Assembly: GCA_025361845.1 (NCBI GenBank)
Contig: JANYJL010000070.1
Span: 1 to 50,202, forward strand
Origin: Rhizobacter sp.
GTDB taxonomy: Bacteria; Pseudomonadota; Gammaproteobacteria; Burkholderiales; Burkholderiaceae_C
DNA: 50,202 bases
Direction: 5' to 3'
Part shown: positions 17,489 to 25,024 of the stretch, piece by piece
Layout: each line of letters starts with the position of its first letter
How positions within the stretch are numbered: position 1 is the first letter of the stretch
The notes under the pieces: model-generated
What the model was told of the DNA's origin: nothing
Database searches by the model: none
Seen by the model: only the letters and a program-made list of their open reading frames with translations
Made by a program: the position numbers and the translations under genes

Positions 17489-18559
17489 TCAGGCGGTGGC
17501 GGGCGCTCGAACTGGGCGCGCGTGCCGCAACACCCGCTCCCGTTCACGCCAGCTCAGTGCCTGCGCCTCGTGCCCCAGGCTCGCGTGCAGCACGGCGAGG
17601 TTGTGGGCGGCGAGGTAGCTGCCGCGGCCGCGCACGGTGTCGTTCAAGGCCGCGCTTTCGCCGATGGCCAGTGCCTGCAGCCAGCTTGATTCGATCATCG
17701 GCAACAGCGCTGCGCCGCGCGCCGGTTCGCTGGCCGCCCAGTCGAGCAGCAGGTCGCCGAGGGTGAAGAAAAAGTCGGGTGAATGCGGCCAGTGCGGCAA
17801 CTCGCGCTCGACCAGCAGCATTGCCTGCGCATGACGCCCGAGCTTCTTCAGGCTGAAGATCAAGCGCAGCACCAGGTCGTGGCGCCAGGCCGCATGAAGC
17901 TCCACGTGAACATGAGCTTGTTCATACAGAGGCACCGCCGCATCGAAGCGGCCGCGCAGTTCCAGGTCCTTGCCGAGTTGATAACGCACATACGGGTCTT
18001 GCGGGTTCTCCACCAACTCGCGCCGCAACAGGCGTTCGTTGCGGCCGGCCTTGGCGTGCAGGTGTTCGTCGAGGTAGCCGTCGTGGCCGACGACCAGCGC
18101 GAGGCGTCGGCGCGGCACCGAGGCATCGGGTTGTTCGTGGATGCGCCCGCTGTAGCGCACGCCGCGCGGCAGCACACGTGGCAACCAACTGGGTGATTCG
18201 TCACCGCCCCGGCCGAACTGGCTGCTCACGCAGACCTGACCGATGAAGTCGGCTGCCATGCTGCGCAAACCCCCCAGGCACTCGACTCCGCTGTCGATCC
18301 ACTCATCGGCGTCGAGCACGAGGCGCCAGTCGGCATCGCAGAGATCGAGTGCGGCATTGCGCGCCGCGGCGAAGTCGTCGATCCAACCGAAGTGATGCAC
18401 CTGCGCGCCGGCGCGCTGTGCGCGGGCCACCGTGTCGTCGCGCGAGCCGGTGTCGAGCACGAGCATCGTGTCGACCCAGGGCCGTGCACTCGCCAGGCAG
18501 CGCTCGATGCAGCGCGCTTCGTCGCGAACGATCATCACCAGGGCCAGTCGATTGGACAT
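17489..18559 (-). CDS. GT2 glycosyltransferase with C-terminal TPR-like repeats
   Basis: Starting at the ATG at 18559 gives 356 residues beginning MSNRLALVMIVRDEARCIER. The N-terminal ~230 residues are a GT-A domain (TMLVLDTGSRDDTVARAQ, WIDDFAAARNAALDLCDADW, and the DXD-like VLDADEWID metal site). The rest is helical TPR-like (QDPYVRYQLGKDLELRGRFD). The SPBc2-type GT2-TPR arrangement is common in protein or surface glycosylation loci. It is the first gene of the leftward island operon, back to back with fliC, from which it is separated by about 400 bp. Confidence 0.85.
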   Translation of the reverse strand: MSNRLALVMIVRDEARCIERCLASARPWVDTMLVLDTGSRDDTVARAQRAGAQVHHFGWIDDFAAARNAALDLCDADWRLVLDADEWIDSGVECLGGLRSMAADFIGQVCVSSQFGRGGDESPSWLPRVLPRGVRYSGRIHEQPDASVPRRRLALVVGHDGYLDEHLHAKAGRNERLLRRELVENPQDPYVRYQLGKDLELRGRFDAAVPLYEQAHVHVELHAAWRHDLVLRLIFSLKKLGRHAQAMLLVERELPHWPHSPDFFFTLGDLLLDWAASEPARGAALLPMIESSWLQALAIGESAALNDTVRGRGSYLAAHNLAVLHASLGHEAQALSWRERERVLRHARPVRAPATA

Positions 18560-18696
18560 GGTCGGAATTGTGGGCCGGCCGCTGCGGTGCTGCGCCCTGC
18601 CCATCGTCGGAACAAGCGAGGGTTTGCGGTGCTGTTCCTTCGATCGAGCGGCACGTGGTGTGGCACCGGCCGTTCAACGTGCCCAAAAAAACTTTC

Positions 18697-18724
18697 TCAA
18701 GTTCGGCGTGGCGCTCTCCGATAA
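18697..18724 (+). promoter_or_regulatory. Sigma-28 promoter of the first flagellin
   Basis: TCAA (18697-18700), a 16 bp spacer and TCCGATAA (18717-18724) form a near-consensus FliA promoter. Its spacer is one base longer than at the other four sites in this window. It predicts a start near 18731 and an untranslated leader of about 230 nt. Confidence 0.75.
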
Positions 18725-18730
18725 GCATTC

Positions 18731-18959
18731 CAACGCACCTGGAAATTCTGGGAACGTGGTCCGGATAGCCGGCCGGAAGTGGGGCAGCGAAGTGGCTGCA
18801 GGACACGACGGTTGGTTACTGCGGGCGGTGCCGATGAACAGGACGAAGGTCTTGCGCAAAGGCAGGCAAAGGTGCTGCGAAGGCAGCCGTTTTCAAGGCA
18901 CTTGTGTTCGACGCCGGCAGACAGGCCGGGTTTCAAATCAACCGTAAGGAGTTTCTACC
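18731..18959 (+). promoter_or_regulatory. Long 5' leader of the first flagellin
   Basis: If transcription begins at the sigma-28 site, about 230 nt precede the start codon. The leader has several GGA triplets close together near its 5' end (around 18741, 18769 and 18776) and a strong AAGGAG 10 bp before the ATG. A CsrA-type or structural control is possible but unproven. No convincing leader peptide was found. Confidence 0.4.
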
Positions 18960-19760
18960 ATGTCGATGATGATCAACACCAACGTCGTTTCGATGAATGC
19001 CCAGCGCAATCTGACGACTTCGCAAAGCTCGCTGGCCACGTCCATGCAGCGTCTTTCTTCCGGCCTTCGCGTCAACTCCGCCAAGGACGACGCTGCCGGC
19101 CTCGCGATTGCCGACCGCATGAACGCCCAGGTCAAGGGCATGAACGTCGCGATCCGCAATGCCAACGACGGCATCTCGCTGGCGCAAACCGCTGAAGGCG
19201 CGCTGGCCACGGTGACCGATGCGCTGCAACGCATGCGTGAACTGGCTGTGCAATCACAGAACGGTACCAACAGCACCGGCGACCGGACCAACCTGGACAC
19301 GGAATACCAAGCGCTGTCGGCTGAAATCACCCGCATTGCGCAACAAACCAAATTCAACGGCGTCGCTATGGTGAGCAGCCAGACCGTCACGCAGTTCCAG
19401 GTCGGTGCCAACAACGGCGACACGCTGACGGTCACCACCGCTGCGGTGACCACCGTGGGTGGCAACGTCAGCACCGCCGCCGGCGCTTCGACGGCCGTCT
19501 CCGCACTGGACACCGCGCTGGACACGATCAGCACGAACCGCGCGACCTACGGTGCCACGATCAGCCGCTTCCAGTTCGCGATCTCGAACCTGTCGATCAC
19601 GGAAGAAAACCAGTCGGCCGCCCGCGGCCGGATCATGGACGCCGACTTCGCGACGGAAACCTCCAACCTGTCGCGCTCGCAGATCCTGCAACAGGCTGGC
19701 ACGGCGATGGTGGCGCAGGCCAACCAGCTCAGCAACAACGTCATGTCGCTGCTGCGCTGA
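18960..19760 (+). CDS. fliC: Flagellin (first copy)
   Basis: This 266-residue flagellin has conserved ends that form the D0/D1 helices ([31 protein letters not shown]-like [19 protein letters not shown]-terminal [20 protein letters not shown] ending VMSLLR). The middle (~residues 145-200) is short and rich in Ser/Thr/Val, which makes it the likely glycan-bearing surface and leaves almost no D2/D3 domain. It starts with ATG after AAGGAG. A terminator at 19788 follows. It is exported with FliS as chaperone and polymerised under FliD, both encoded downstream. Confidence 0.97.
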   Translation: MSMMINTNVVSMNAQRNLTTSQSSLATSMQRLSSGLRVNSAKDDAAGLAIADRMNAQVKGMNVAIRNANDGISLAQTAEGALATVTDALQRMRELAVQSQNGTNSTGDRTNLDTEYQALSAEITRIAQQTKFNGVAMVSSQTVTQFQVGANNGDTLTVTTAAVTTVGGNVSTAAGASTAVSALDTALDTISTNRATYGATISRFQFAISNLSITEENQSAARGRIMDADFATETSNLSRSQILQQAGTAMVAQANQLSNNVMSLLR

Positions 19761-19787
19761 TCGAGCCGCGAGCCCCTCGCCCTCACG

Positions 19788-19811
19788 AGCCGCCCTTCGG
19801 GGCGGCTTTTT
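19788..19811 (+). terminator. Rho-independent terminator after first flagellin
   Basis: AGCCGCCC-TTCG-GGGCGGCT is a perfect 8 bp stem with a stable UUCG-type loop, followed by four further T. It lies 27 bp after the flagellin stop and separates it from the second flagellin. Confidence 0.9.
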
Positions 19812-19968
19812 CGTTTCCGGTTTGGAAGTAGGTCCGGAAGCCCGCGCATTTCGTCGCATCGAAAGGCCTCAAGTCGCCCAAGAATCCGTTCCACGGGTCG
19901 CACAACCTCGCGTGGCCTGAAGCAGCCGGCGCACCTGCCGCCCTTTTGGAACCTCTCGGAGCGAGCAC

Positions 19969-20775
19969 ATGCCATCAACCATCAACACCAACGTCGTTTC
20001 GCTGAACGCGCAACGCAACCTCGACACCTCGCACAGCTCGCTGGCAACGTCGATGCAGCGCCTGTCCTCGGGCCTGCGGGTCAATTCCGCCAAGGACGAC
20101 GCCGCCGGCCTCGCCATCGCCGACCGCATGAACACCCAGGTGCGAGGCATCGCCGTCGCGATCCGCAACGCGAACGACGGCATCTCGCTGGCGCAGACCG
20201 CTGAAGGCGCGCTGGCCACGATGACCGACGCCTTGCAACGCATGCGTGAACTGGCTGTGCAGGCGCAGAACGGCACCAACGGCACGGGCGACCGCGGCAA
20301 CCTCGACACCGAGTTCCAGCAGTTGTCGGCTGAAATCGCGCGCATCGCCTCGCAGACGAAATTCAACGGCGTGGCCATCGTCGGCGCCGGCGCGGGCGCG
20401 CAGGTGTTCCAGATCGGGCCGAACAACGGCGACACGCTGACCGTCACCACCGCGACGGTGACCACGGTGGTCGGCTCGGTCAGCACCGCGGCATTGGCCT
20501 CGACGGCGCTGTCGGCGATCGACACCGCGCTCGACTCGATCAGCACCAACCGAGCCACCTACGGCGCGGCGATGAGCCGCTTCGGCTTCGCCATTTCCAA
20601 TCTGCAGATCACCGGCGAGAACCAGAGCGCCGCACGGGGCCGCATCATGGATGCCGATTTCGCGATGGAAACTTCGAACCTCTCGCGTGCGCAGATCCTG
20701 CAACAGGCGGGCAACGCAATGGTGGCGCAAGCCAACCAGTTGCCCCAGCAGGTGATGGCGCTGCTGCGCAACTGA
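19969..20775 (+). CDS. Flagellin (second copy)
   Basis: This 268-residue flagellin is closely similar to the copy at 18960 along its whole length (INTNVVSLNAQRNLDTSHSS; shared [21 protein letters not shown]-terminal SNLSRAQILQQAGNAMVAQA, ending ALLRN). Differences concentrate in the central ~60 residues (IVGAGAGAQVFQIGPNNGD against [18 protein letters not shown]). It has its own leader after the first copy's terminator, but I find no good sigma-28 site there: TCAAG at 19869 is followed by CCGTT at the wrong distance. It may be a minor filament subunit or be expressed differently. Confidence 0.96.
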   Translation: MPSTINTNVVSLNAQRNLDTSHSSLATSMQRLSSGLRVNSAKDDAAGLAIADRMNTQVRGIAVAIRNANDGISLAQTAEGALATMTDALQRMRELAVQAQNGTNGTGDRGNLDTEFQQLSAEIARIASQTKFNGVAIVGAGAGAQVFQIGPNNGDTLTVTTATVTTVVGSVSTAALASTALSAIDTALDSISTNRATYGAAMSRFGFAISNLQITGENQSAARGRIMDADFAMETSNLSRAQILQQAGNAMVAQANQLPQQVMALLRN

Positions 20776-20811
20776 TGTCGTGAGCACGAGCCGGGCAGCG
20801 CTGTGCCTGGC

Positions 20812-20838
20812 TCAAGTTCGCGCCACGGGAGCCGATAT
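20812..20838 (+). promoter_or_regulatory. Sigma-28 promoter of fliD
   Basis: TCAA, exactly 15 bp, then GCCGATAT: one mismatch from consensus. It lies about 93 bp upstream of the fliD ATG and just after the second flagellin stop. Confidence 0.9.
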
Positions 20839-20930
20839 GCCGATGAGCGTGGTTCAACCCGAACCCGCCGCGTCGGGCGCGTGATCGCCCGCACGTTCCC
20901 GCCAGAGTCCCTCACGCGAAAGGCCCCGCC

Positions 20931-22367
20931 ATGGCCACCATCAGTTCAGCAGGCATCGGCAGCGGCCTGGATGTCAATTCGATCGTCACCCAGCTGGTGG
21001 CCATCGAGCGCCAGCCGATCACGGTGCTGCAGACCAAAGCCACCAAGATCCAGACCCAGATCTCGGAGTTCGGCAAACAGAAGAGCGCTCTGGCGACGCT
21101 GCGTGACGCGGCTTCGAAGCTGACCAGCGGTGATTTCTGGGGCCAGACGACCGGCGCCTCCAGCAACCCCTCGTCCGTCAGCGTGACGACGACGACGGGC
21201 GCGGTGGCCGGCAACTATGCGGTGGAAGTGACCTCGCTCGCGGCTTCGCAATCCGTGGCCACTGGCGTGTTCGCCGCCAGCACGACACCACCGGGTGCCG
21301 GCACCTTGCACATCGAGGTCGGCGCCTGGGGCGCGGGGCAGACCAGCTTCACGCCCAAGACCGGCGCGACCGCGGTGGACATCACGGTCGACGCGACCGA
21401 CACCCTGGCCCAGGTGCGCGACAAGATCAACGCAGCCAACGCCGGCGTGACAGCCACGGTGCTCACCGATGCGAGCGGCTCGCGGCTGATGATGCGTTCC
21501 ACTGCCACCGGCGCGGAGAATGCCTTCCGCACGTCGGTGGTCGATGCCGACGGCACGAACGGCGACGCCACCGGCCTGTCGGCCCTGGCCTACGACCCCT
21601 CGACTGCAGCCTCCACGGTGATGGCGCGCACGCAGATCGCTGCGAACGCCGCCGCCACGCTGAACGGTCTGCCCATCAGCTCGGCCAGCAACACGCTCAC
21701 CAACCTGGTGGACGGGGTGACGCTCAAGCTCAGCGGTGTGACCACCGCGCCGGTCAACGTGAGCGTGGTGCAGGACAACGACGCGCTGAAGAAGCAGCTC
21801 CAGGCTTTCGCCGATGCCTACAACGCGGTGCAGACACTCATCACCACCCAGACCAAGTACGACGCCGCCACCAAGACCGGCGGCCCGCTGCAAGGTGATG
21901 GGGCAGCGGTCGGCTTGCAGCGCCAGTTGCGCAACCTGGCGGGCGCCTCATCGGGCGCATCGAGCACCTTCGCGCGCCTGTCCGACGTGGGCCTGGGCAC
22001 GGACGCTACCGGCCAGATGGTCGTGAGTGCCACCAAGCTCGACAACGCCTTGGCCAACCCGACCGAGCTGAAGAAGCTGTTCGCCAATGCCGACACGCTG
22101 GTGGCTTCGAACAACGGCCTGGGCCGGCAGATCCGCGTGCTGGCCGATTCGTTCCTGAGTGTGGACGGCTCGCTCAGCACCCGCGCCGACGGCCTGCGCC
22201 AGCGTCTGGATTCGAACAAGGACCAGCAGGACAAGCTCACCGACCGCGTCGCGCAGACCGAAAAGCGCCTGCGCGCACAGTACACCGCGCTCGACACGCA
22301 GATGGCCACGCTCAACGGCCTGAGCTCCTACGTGACCCAGCAGATCGCGCAGTACAACAAGGCTTGA
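20931..22367 (+). CDS. fliD: Flagellar filament cap protein FliD
   Basis: This 478-residue protein starts with the family hallmark SSAGIGSGLDVNSIVTQLVA. The N-terminal FliD domain (KQKSALATLRDAASKLTSGD) is followed by a Thr/Ala/Gly-rich central region and a C-terminal helical FliD domain (RQIRVLADSFLSVDGSLSTR, then QQDKLTDRVAQTEKRLRAQY ... TQQIAQYNKA). It caps the filament and folds incoming flagellin. It has its own sigma-28 promoter at 20812 and a hairpin after the stop at 22381, so it can be expressed independently of flagellin and fliS. Confidence 0.96.
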   Translation: MATISSAGIGSGLDVNSIVTQLVAIERQPITVLQTKATKIQTQISEFGKQKSALATLRDAASKLTSGDFWGQTTGASSNPSSVSVTTTTGAVAGNYAVEVTSLAASQSVATGVFAASTTPPGAGTLHIEVGAWGAGQTSFTPKTGATAVDITVDATDTLAQVRDKINAANAGVTATVLTDASGSRLMMRSTATGAENAFRTSVVDADGTNGDATGLSALAYDPSTAASTVMARTQIAANAAATLNGLPISSASNTLTNLVDGVTLKLSGVTTAPVNVSVVQDNDALKKQLQAFADAYNAVQTLITTQTKYDAATKTGGPLQGDGAAVGLQRQLRNLAGASSGASSTFARLSDVGLGTDATGQMVVSATKLDNALANPTELKKLFANADTLVASNNGLGRQIRVLADSFLSVDGSLSTRADGLRQRLDSNKDQQDKLTDRVAQTEKRLRAQYTALDTQMATLNGLSSYVTQQIAQYNKA

Positions 22368-22380
22368 GGCCTCGCGAAGC

Positions 22381-22396
22381 AGGCCCCGCGGGGCCT
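22381..22396 (+). terminator. Hairpin after fliD
   Basis: AGGCCCCGCGGGGCCT is a perfect 16 bp palindrome 13 bp past the fliD stop. There is no T-run, so termination may be weak. The fliS promoter starts 10 bp later. Confidence 0.55.
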
Positions 22397-22405
22397 CCGT
22401 CCGGC

Positions 22406-22432
22406 TCAAGTGCGGAGCGTCCACGCCGATAT
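22406..22432 (+). promoter_or_regulatory. Sigma-28 promoter of fliS-fliT-ycgR
   Basis: TCAA, exactly 15 bp, then GCCGATAT, identical in design to the fliD promoter. It lies 35 bp upstream of the fliS ATG. Confidence 0.9.
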
Positions 22433-22467
22433 TCAAGGCAGGCCCACCGACAGAAAGCAACTGACCC

Positions 22468-22890
22468 ATGTTCGCATCTGCCCTCGCACGCAATACCACC
22501 GGCGCATCCAGCAACGCGTACCGCCAGATCGGGGTCGAGACGGCGGCGTCAACCGCCACACCGCACCAGCTCGTGCTGATGCTGTTCGACGGCTTTCGCG
22601 ACGCCGTCGCCCAGGCGCGCGGCGCCCTGGCAGCGGGTCGCATCGACGACAAGGGCCAGGCGATCGGCCGCGCACTGCGCATCATCGACGAAGGCCTGCG
22701 TGCGGGCCTGAACCTGGAATCCGGCGGCACGATTGCGGCTGACCTTCAGTCGCTCTACACCTACATCATGCTGCGCCTGACGCACGCCAACATCCGCAAC
22801 GACGACGCTGCGCTGGCCGAGTGCGTGAGCCTGCTCGAACCGGTGCGCACCGCCTGGGTCGCGATCGGCCGCCAGGCCGAAGCGCACTGA
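22468..22890 (+). CDS. fliS: Flagellin export chaperone FliS
   Basis: This 140-residue four-helix protein has the typical FliS signature: ASSNAYRQIGVETAAS near residue 12, TPHQLVLMLFDGFRDAVAQA near residue 30, KGQAIGRALRIIDEGLRAGL and LYTYIMLRLTHANIRND. It binds the flagellin C-terminus and prevents early polymerisation in the cytoplasm. It is the first gene of the fliS-fliT-ycgR unit, under its own sigma-28 promoter. The Met start at 22468 fits the family. Confidence 0.96.
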   Translation: MFASALARNTTGASSNAYRQIGVETAASTATPHQLVLMLFDGFRDAVAQARGALAAGRIDDKGQAIGRALRIIDEGLRAGLNLESGGTIAADLQSLYTYIMLRLTHANIRNDDAALAECVSLLEPVRTAWVAIGRQAEAH

Positions 22891-22947
22891 GCGCCAAGTC
22901 TCTTGAACCACCCTGCACCGCCTGTGACCGCGTCACCTGGAGCCCTC

Positions 22948-23247
22948 ATGAATGCCGCGCTGCTGAACTACTACGAAGCCATCGAACGGGCCAGCATGGA
23001 CATGCTGGAAGCCGCGCGAACCGGCAACTGGGATCAGGTCGTCAAGCTCGAAGGCGCCTGCGCCGTGCTGATCTCGCAACTGCGCACCGCCGCGACCAGC
23101 ACGCCGCTGGACAGCGAGGAGGTGCAGCTCAAGAGCCGCATCATGCAGCGCATCCTCGTCAACGACGCCGAGATCCGCAATCTCGCCGAGCCCTGGCTCG
23201 AAGACCTCGATCAGCTGCTCGCCGGCCGCCCCAAGACCTTGCACTGA
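22948..23247 (+). CDS. fliT: Flagellar protein FliT
   Basis: Starting at the ATG at 22948 gives 99 residues beginning MNAALLNYYEAIERASMDML, a typical FliT opening. An upstream TTG at 22903 would add 15 Pro/Ala-rich residues and seems unlikely. The protein is all-helical with an acidic C-terminal segment (RNLAEPWLEDLDQLLAGRPK). FliT chaperones FliD and, in enterics, also restrains FlhDC. It sits 58 bp after fliS and 14 bp before the PilZ gene. Sequence conservation in this family is low, so the position helps the call. Confidence 0.85.
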   Translation: MNAALLNYYEAIERASMDMLEAARTGNWDQVVKLEGACAVLISQLRTAATSTPLDSEEVQLKSRIMQRILVNDAEIRNLAEPWLEDLDQLLAGRPKTLH

Positions 23248-23260
23248 AAGGGCTCGGAGG

Positions 23261-24019
23261 ATGGAAACACTGCCGATGCCGCTGGACACGCTGGCGGCCC
23301 AGCCCGGCGGGCTGGACGACTTTCGCATCACCTCGCCGCGCGAGATTGCCGCGGTGCTCAGGCAGCTCTGCGACGGCAACGTGCGCCTGAACCTCAACAC
23401 GCCCGATGGCACCGTGCTCGGCGCGCTGCTGTGGACGGTGGACAGCCTGCGCGACCGCCTCTCCTTCAGCGCGGACGAAAACGACCCGATGCTTCCGGCC
23501 CTGCTGGAATGCGATGAGGCCGTCGTCGTGGGCTACCTCGACAGCGTGAAATTGCAGTTCGACGTGAGCCAGCTCGTGCTGGTGCGCGGCGGCCGCGACA
23601 GCGTGCTCTCGGCCGCCTTGCCGCGCCAGATGTTCCGCTTCCAGCGCCGCAGCGGCTACCGCGTGCGGCCGCTGCTCAACAACGCACCGCTGGCGCGCCT
23701 GCGTCACAGCGAGATCGGCGAGATGCAGTTGGCACTGCGTGTACTCGACCTGAGCATCGGCGGTTGCGCGCTGTTCCTGCCCAACGACGTCCCGGCCATG
23801 CAACCCGGCGTGCAGATCAACCAGGTGCGCATCGAGCTGGATGCGGACACGCAGTTGCTCGTGAACCTGAAGCTACAACACGTGACGTCGATCAACCCCG
23901 ATTCGCGCGGTGTGCGCCTGGGTTGCGAGTTCGTGAACGCCAGCGGCGACGCGCTGCGCACCTTGCAGCGCTTCATCGACCAGACGCAGAAGCGCAGAAA
24001 ACTGATGGCCTTGCCCTGA
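23261..24019 (+). CDS. ycgR: YcgR-type c-di-GMP flagellar brake
   Basis: This 252-residue protein has an N-terminal YcgR domain (ITSPREIAAVLRQLCDGNVR, LLWTVDSLRDRLSFSADEND) and a C-terminal PilZ domain. The c-di-GMP-binding RxxxR element is in FRFQRRSGYRVRPL near residue 128 and the DxSxxG element in DLSIGGCALFLP near residue 165. It should slow or bias the motor at high c-di-GMP through contacts with FliG/FliM or MotA. It overlaps functionally with the fliST unit and probably shares its sigma-28 promoter. No GGDEF or EAL gene is visible here. Confidence 0.92.
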   Translation: METLPMPLDTLAAQPGGLDDFRITSPREIAAVLRQLCDGNVRLNLNTPDGTVLGALLWTVDSLRDRLSFSADENDPMLPALLECDEAVVVGYLDSVKLQFDVSQLVLVRGGRDSVLSAALPRQMFRFQRRSGYRVRPLLNNAPLARLRHSEIGEMQLALRVLDLSIGGCALFLPNDVPAMQPGVQINQVRIELDADTQLLVNLKLQHVTSINPDSRGVRLGCEFVNASGDALRTLQRFIDQTQKRRKLMALP

Positions 24020-24099
24020 GCGGGCTGGGTCTCGGGTGGTGACAACCACCGTGCGTGAAAAACGCACACAACTCATTACAAGACGCCGCCCACCCGGCC

Positions 24100-24126
24100 T
24101 CAAGTCCGGCGGCGGATTGCCGTTAT
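24100..24126 (+). promoter_or_regulatory. Sigma-28 promoter of the unnamed 84-residue gene
   Basis: TCAA, exactly 15 bp, then GCCGTTAT, a close match to the FliA consensus. It lies 38 bp upstream of the ATG at 24165, which is preceded by AAGGAG. Confidence 0.85.
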
Positions 24127-24164
24127 CACTGACATCAACCCCTGCCCCACCTAAGGAGAGCAGC

Positions 24165-24419
24165 ATGAATGTCAATGGTATTTCTTCAGGAGCCGTACGC
24201 AGCGCACAGCCTGTCGCGCCGACCCAGCCGGTTCAGGCCGAGACGCGTGATCCGCGCTCGAGCCCGCTGATCGAGATCGACAAGAAGACGAACGCGCCGG
24301 TGCCGCTGAAGTTTCCGTGGCTGAGCCGTTTGTCGCGCGAACTGGAGCAGGCCTCAGGCCAGCCCGCACCGTTCAGCGCCGGCCCCGAACTGGGCGACCA
24401 GCTCGACACCAAGGCTTGA
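24165..24419 (+). CDS. Small unnamed protein of the late flagellar class
   Basis: It has 84 residues starting MNVNGISSGAVRSAQPVAPT. I do not recognise a family. It has no signal peptide, membrane helix or Cys. The N-terminal half is disordered (Pro/Ala/Gln/Val-rich). A more structured stretch follows (SPLIEIDKKTNAPVPLKFPW, then LSRLSRELEQASGQP), and the end is acidic. It has a strong AAGGAG ribosome site and its own near-consensus sigma-28 promoter, and lies between ycgR and fliE. It may be a secreted or chaperone-like late flagellar factor. It is not FlgM by sequence as far as I can tell, although the size and the short amphipathic helix would suit an export-coupled regulator. Confidence 0.75.
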   Translation: MNVNGISSGAVRSAQPVAPTQPVQAETRDPRSSPLIEIDKKTNAPVPLKFPWLSRLSRELEQASGQPAPFSAGPELGDQLDTKA

Positions 24420-24444
24420 ACGGGCCATGCCAGGCCGGCGCTCA

Positions 24445-24519
24445 GGCCAGCGCCGGGCCGCCCCGAGCGGCCTGAGATCCCCTCGGGGGGCGACGCCGCA
24501 GGTGTCTTGGGGTCGTCAT
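24445..24519 (-). repeat. GC-rich intergenic repeat, copy 2 (after fliE)
   Basis: This second copy of the element at 7361 again begins directly after the stop of a minus-strand gene (fliE). The outer 26 bp and the TCCCCTCGGGGGGC block are identical and the middle differs. CCCCGAG and CTCGGGG can form a stem. It separates the rightward 84-residue gene from leftward fliE, so it may serve as a terminator for both. Confidence 0.75.
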
Positions 24520-24843
24520 TCAAACTTGCATGTTCATGATGTCGGAGTAGGCCTGTACGAGGCGGTTGCGCACCGCGAGCGTGGCCTGGAACCCGACTTG
24601 CGCCTTCTGCATCGCGACCATCGTCTGCTCGATGCTGACGCTCGGGTTGTCTATCTGCACCTCGCGCTGCAAACGCACCGATTCATTCTGCGTCTGGCTC
24701 ACCGAGCCGAGCGCCTGCGTCAGCGCCTGCTGAAACCCCGCCCCCTGCACCGCGTTGTTGCGCGCCAGCGGCTGGCCGTTCGTGGCCAGGCCCGCACGGG
24801 CCACGGCCTGGGCGAAATCGAAAGGTTTGAGGGTGACGTTCAT
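24520..24843 (-). CDS. fliE: Flagellar hook-basal body protein FliE
   Basis: Starting at the ATG at 24843 gives 107 residues. The C-terminal two-thirds match FliE: GFQQALTQALGSVSQTQNES, REVQIDNPSVSIEQTMVAMQ, KAQVGFQATLAVRNRLVQAY ending DIMNMQV. FliE links the MS ring to the proximal rod and is the first rod protein exported. It is divergent from fliF across about 180 bp, the usual betaproteobacterial arrangement. A much longer upstream frame (to 25140) runs into fliF and is not real. Confidence 0.95.
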   Translation of the reverse strand: MNVTLKPFDFAQAVARAGLATNGQPLARNNAVQGAGFQQALTQALGSVSQTQNESVRLQREVQIDNPSVSIEQTMVAMQKAQVGFQATLAVRNRLVQAYSDIMNMQV

Positions 24844-25024
24844 GGGGCTGAATCCTCGATGAGGAATGACTGAATCGTAGCCAGCGGCAACGACCGCGAT
24901 GGCGCGAACAGGCGCCGCTTTGGCAGGCTGTTCGCGGCATGCGCCACCCTCAAGTCCAGAACAATCGCTTTCATTCGGGCATATCGCCACGAGCAGTGCC
25001 ACCCACAGGCTGGAAACAGGATTC
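24844..25024. promoter_or_regulatory. Divergent fliE / fliF promoter region
   Basis: These 181 bp hold the start regions of both class 2 units. TCAAG at 24951 lacks a correctly spaced GCCGATAA-type -10, so this is not an obvious sigma-28 promoter. FlhDC plus sigma-70 control is expected from the class, but I cannot pin the box by eye. Confidence 0.5.

Noticed and set aside
19869-19892. TCAAG...CCGTT before the second flagellin as a sigma-28 promoter
   Set aside because: The spacer is only about 12 bp and the -10 half is poor (TCCGTTCC).
24951-24975. TCAAG upstream of fliF as a late-class promoter
   Set aside because: No GCCGATAA-like element at 15 bp; fliF is expected to be class 2 anyway.
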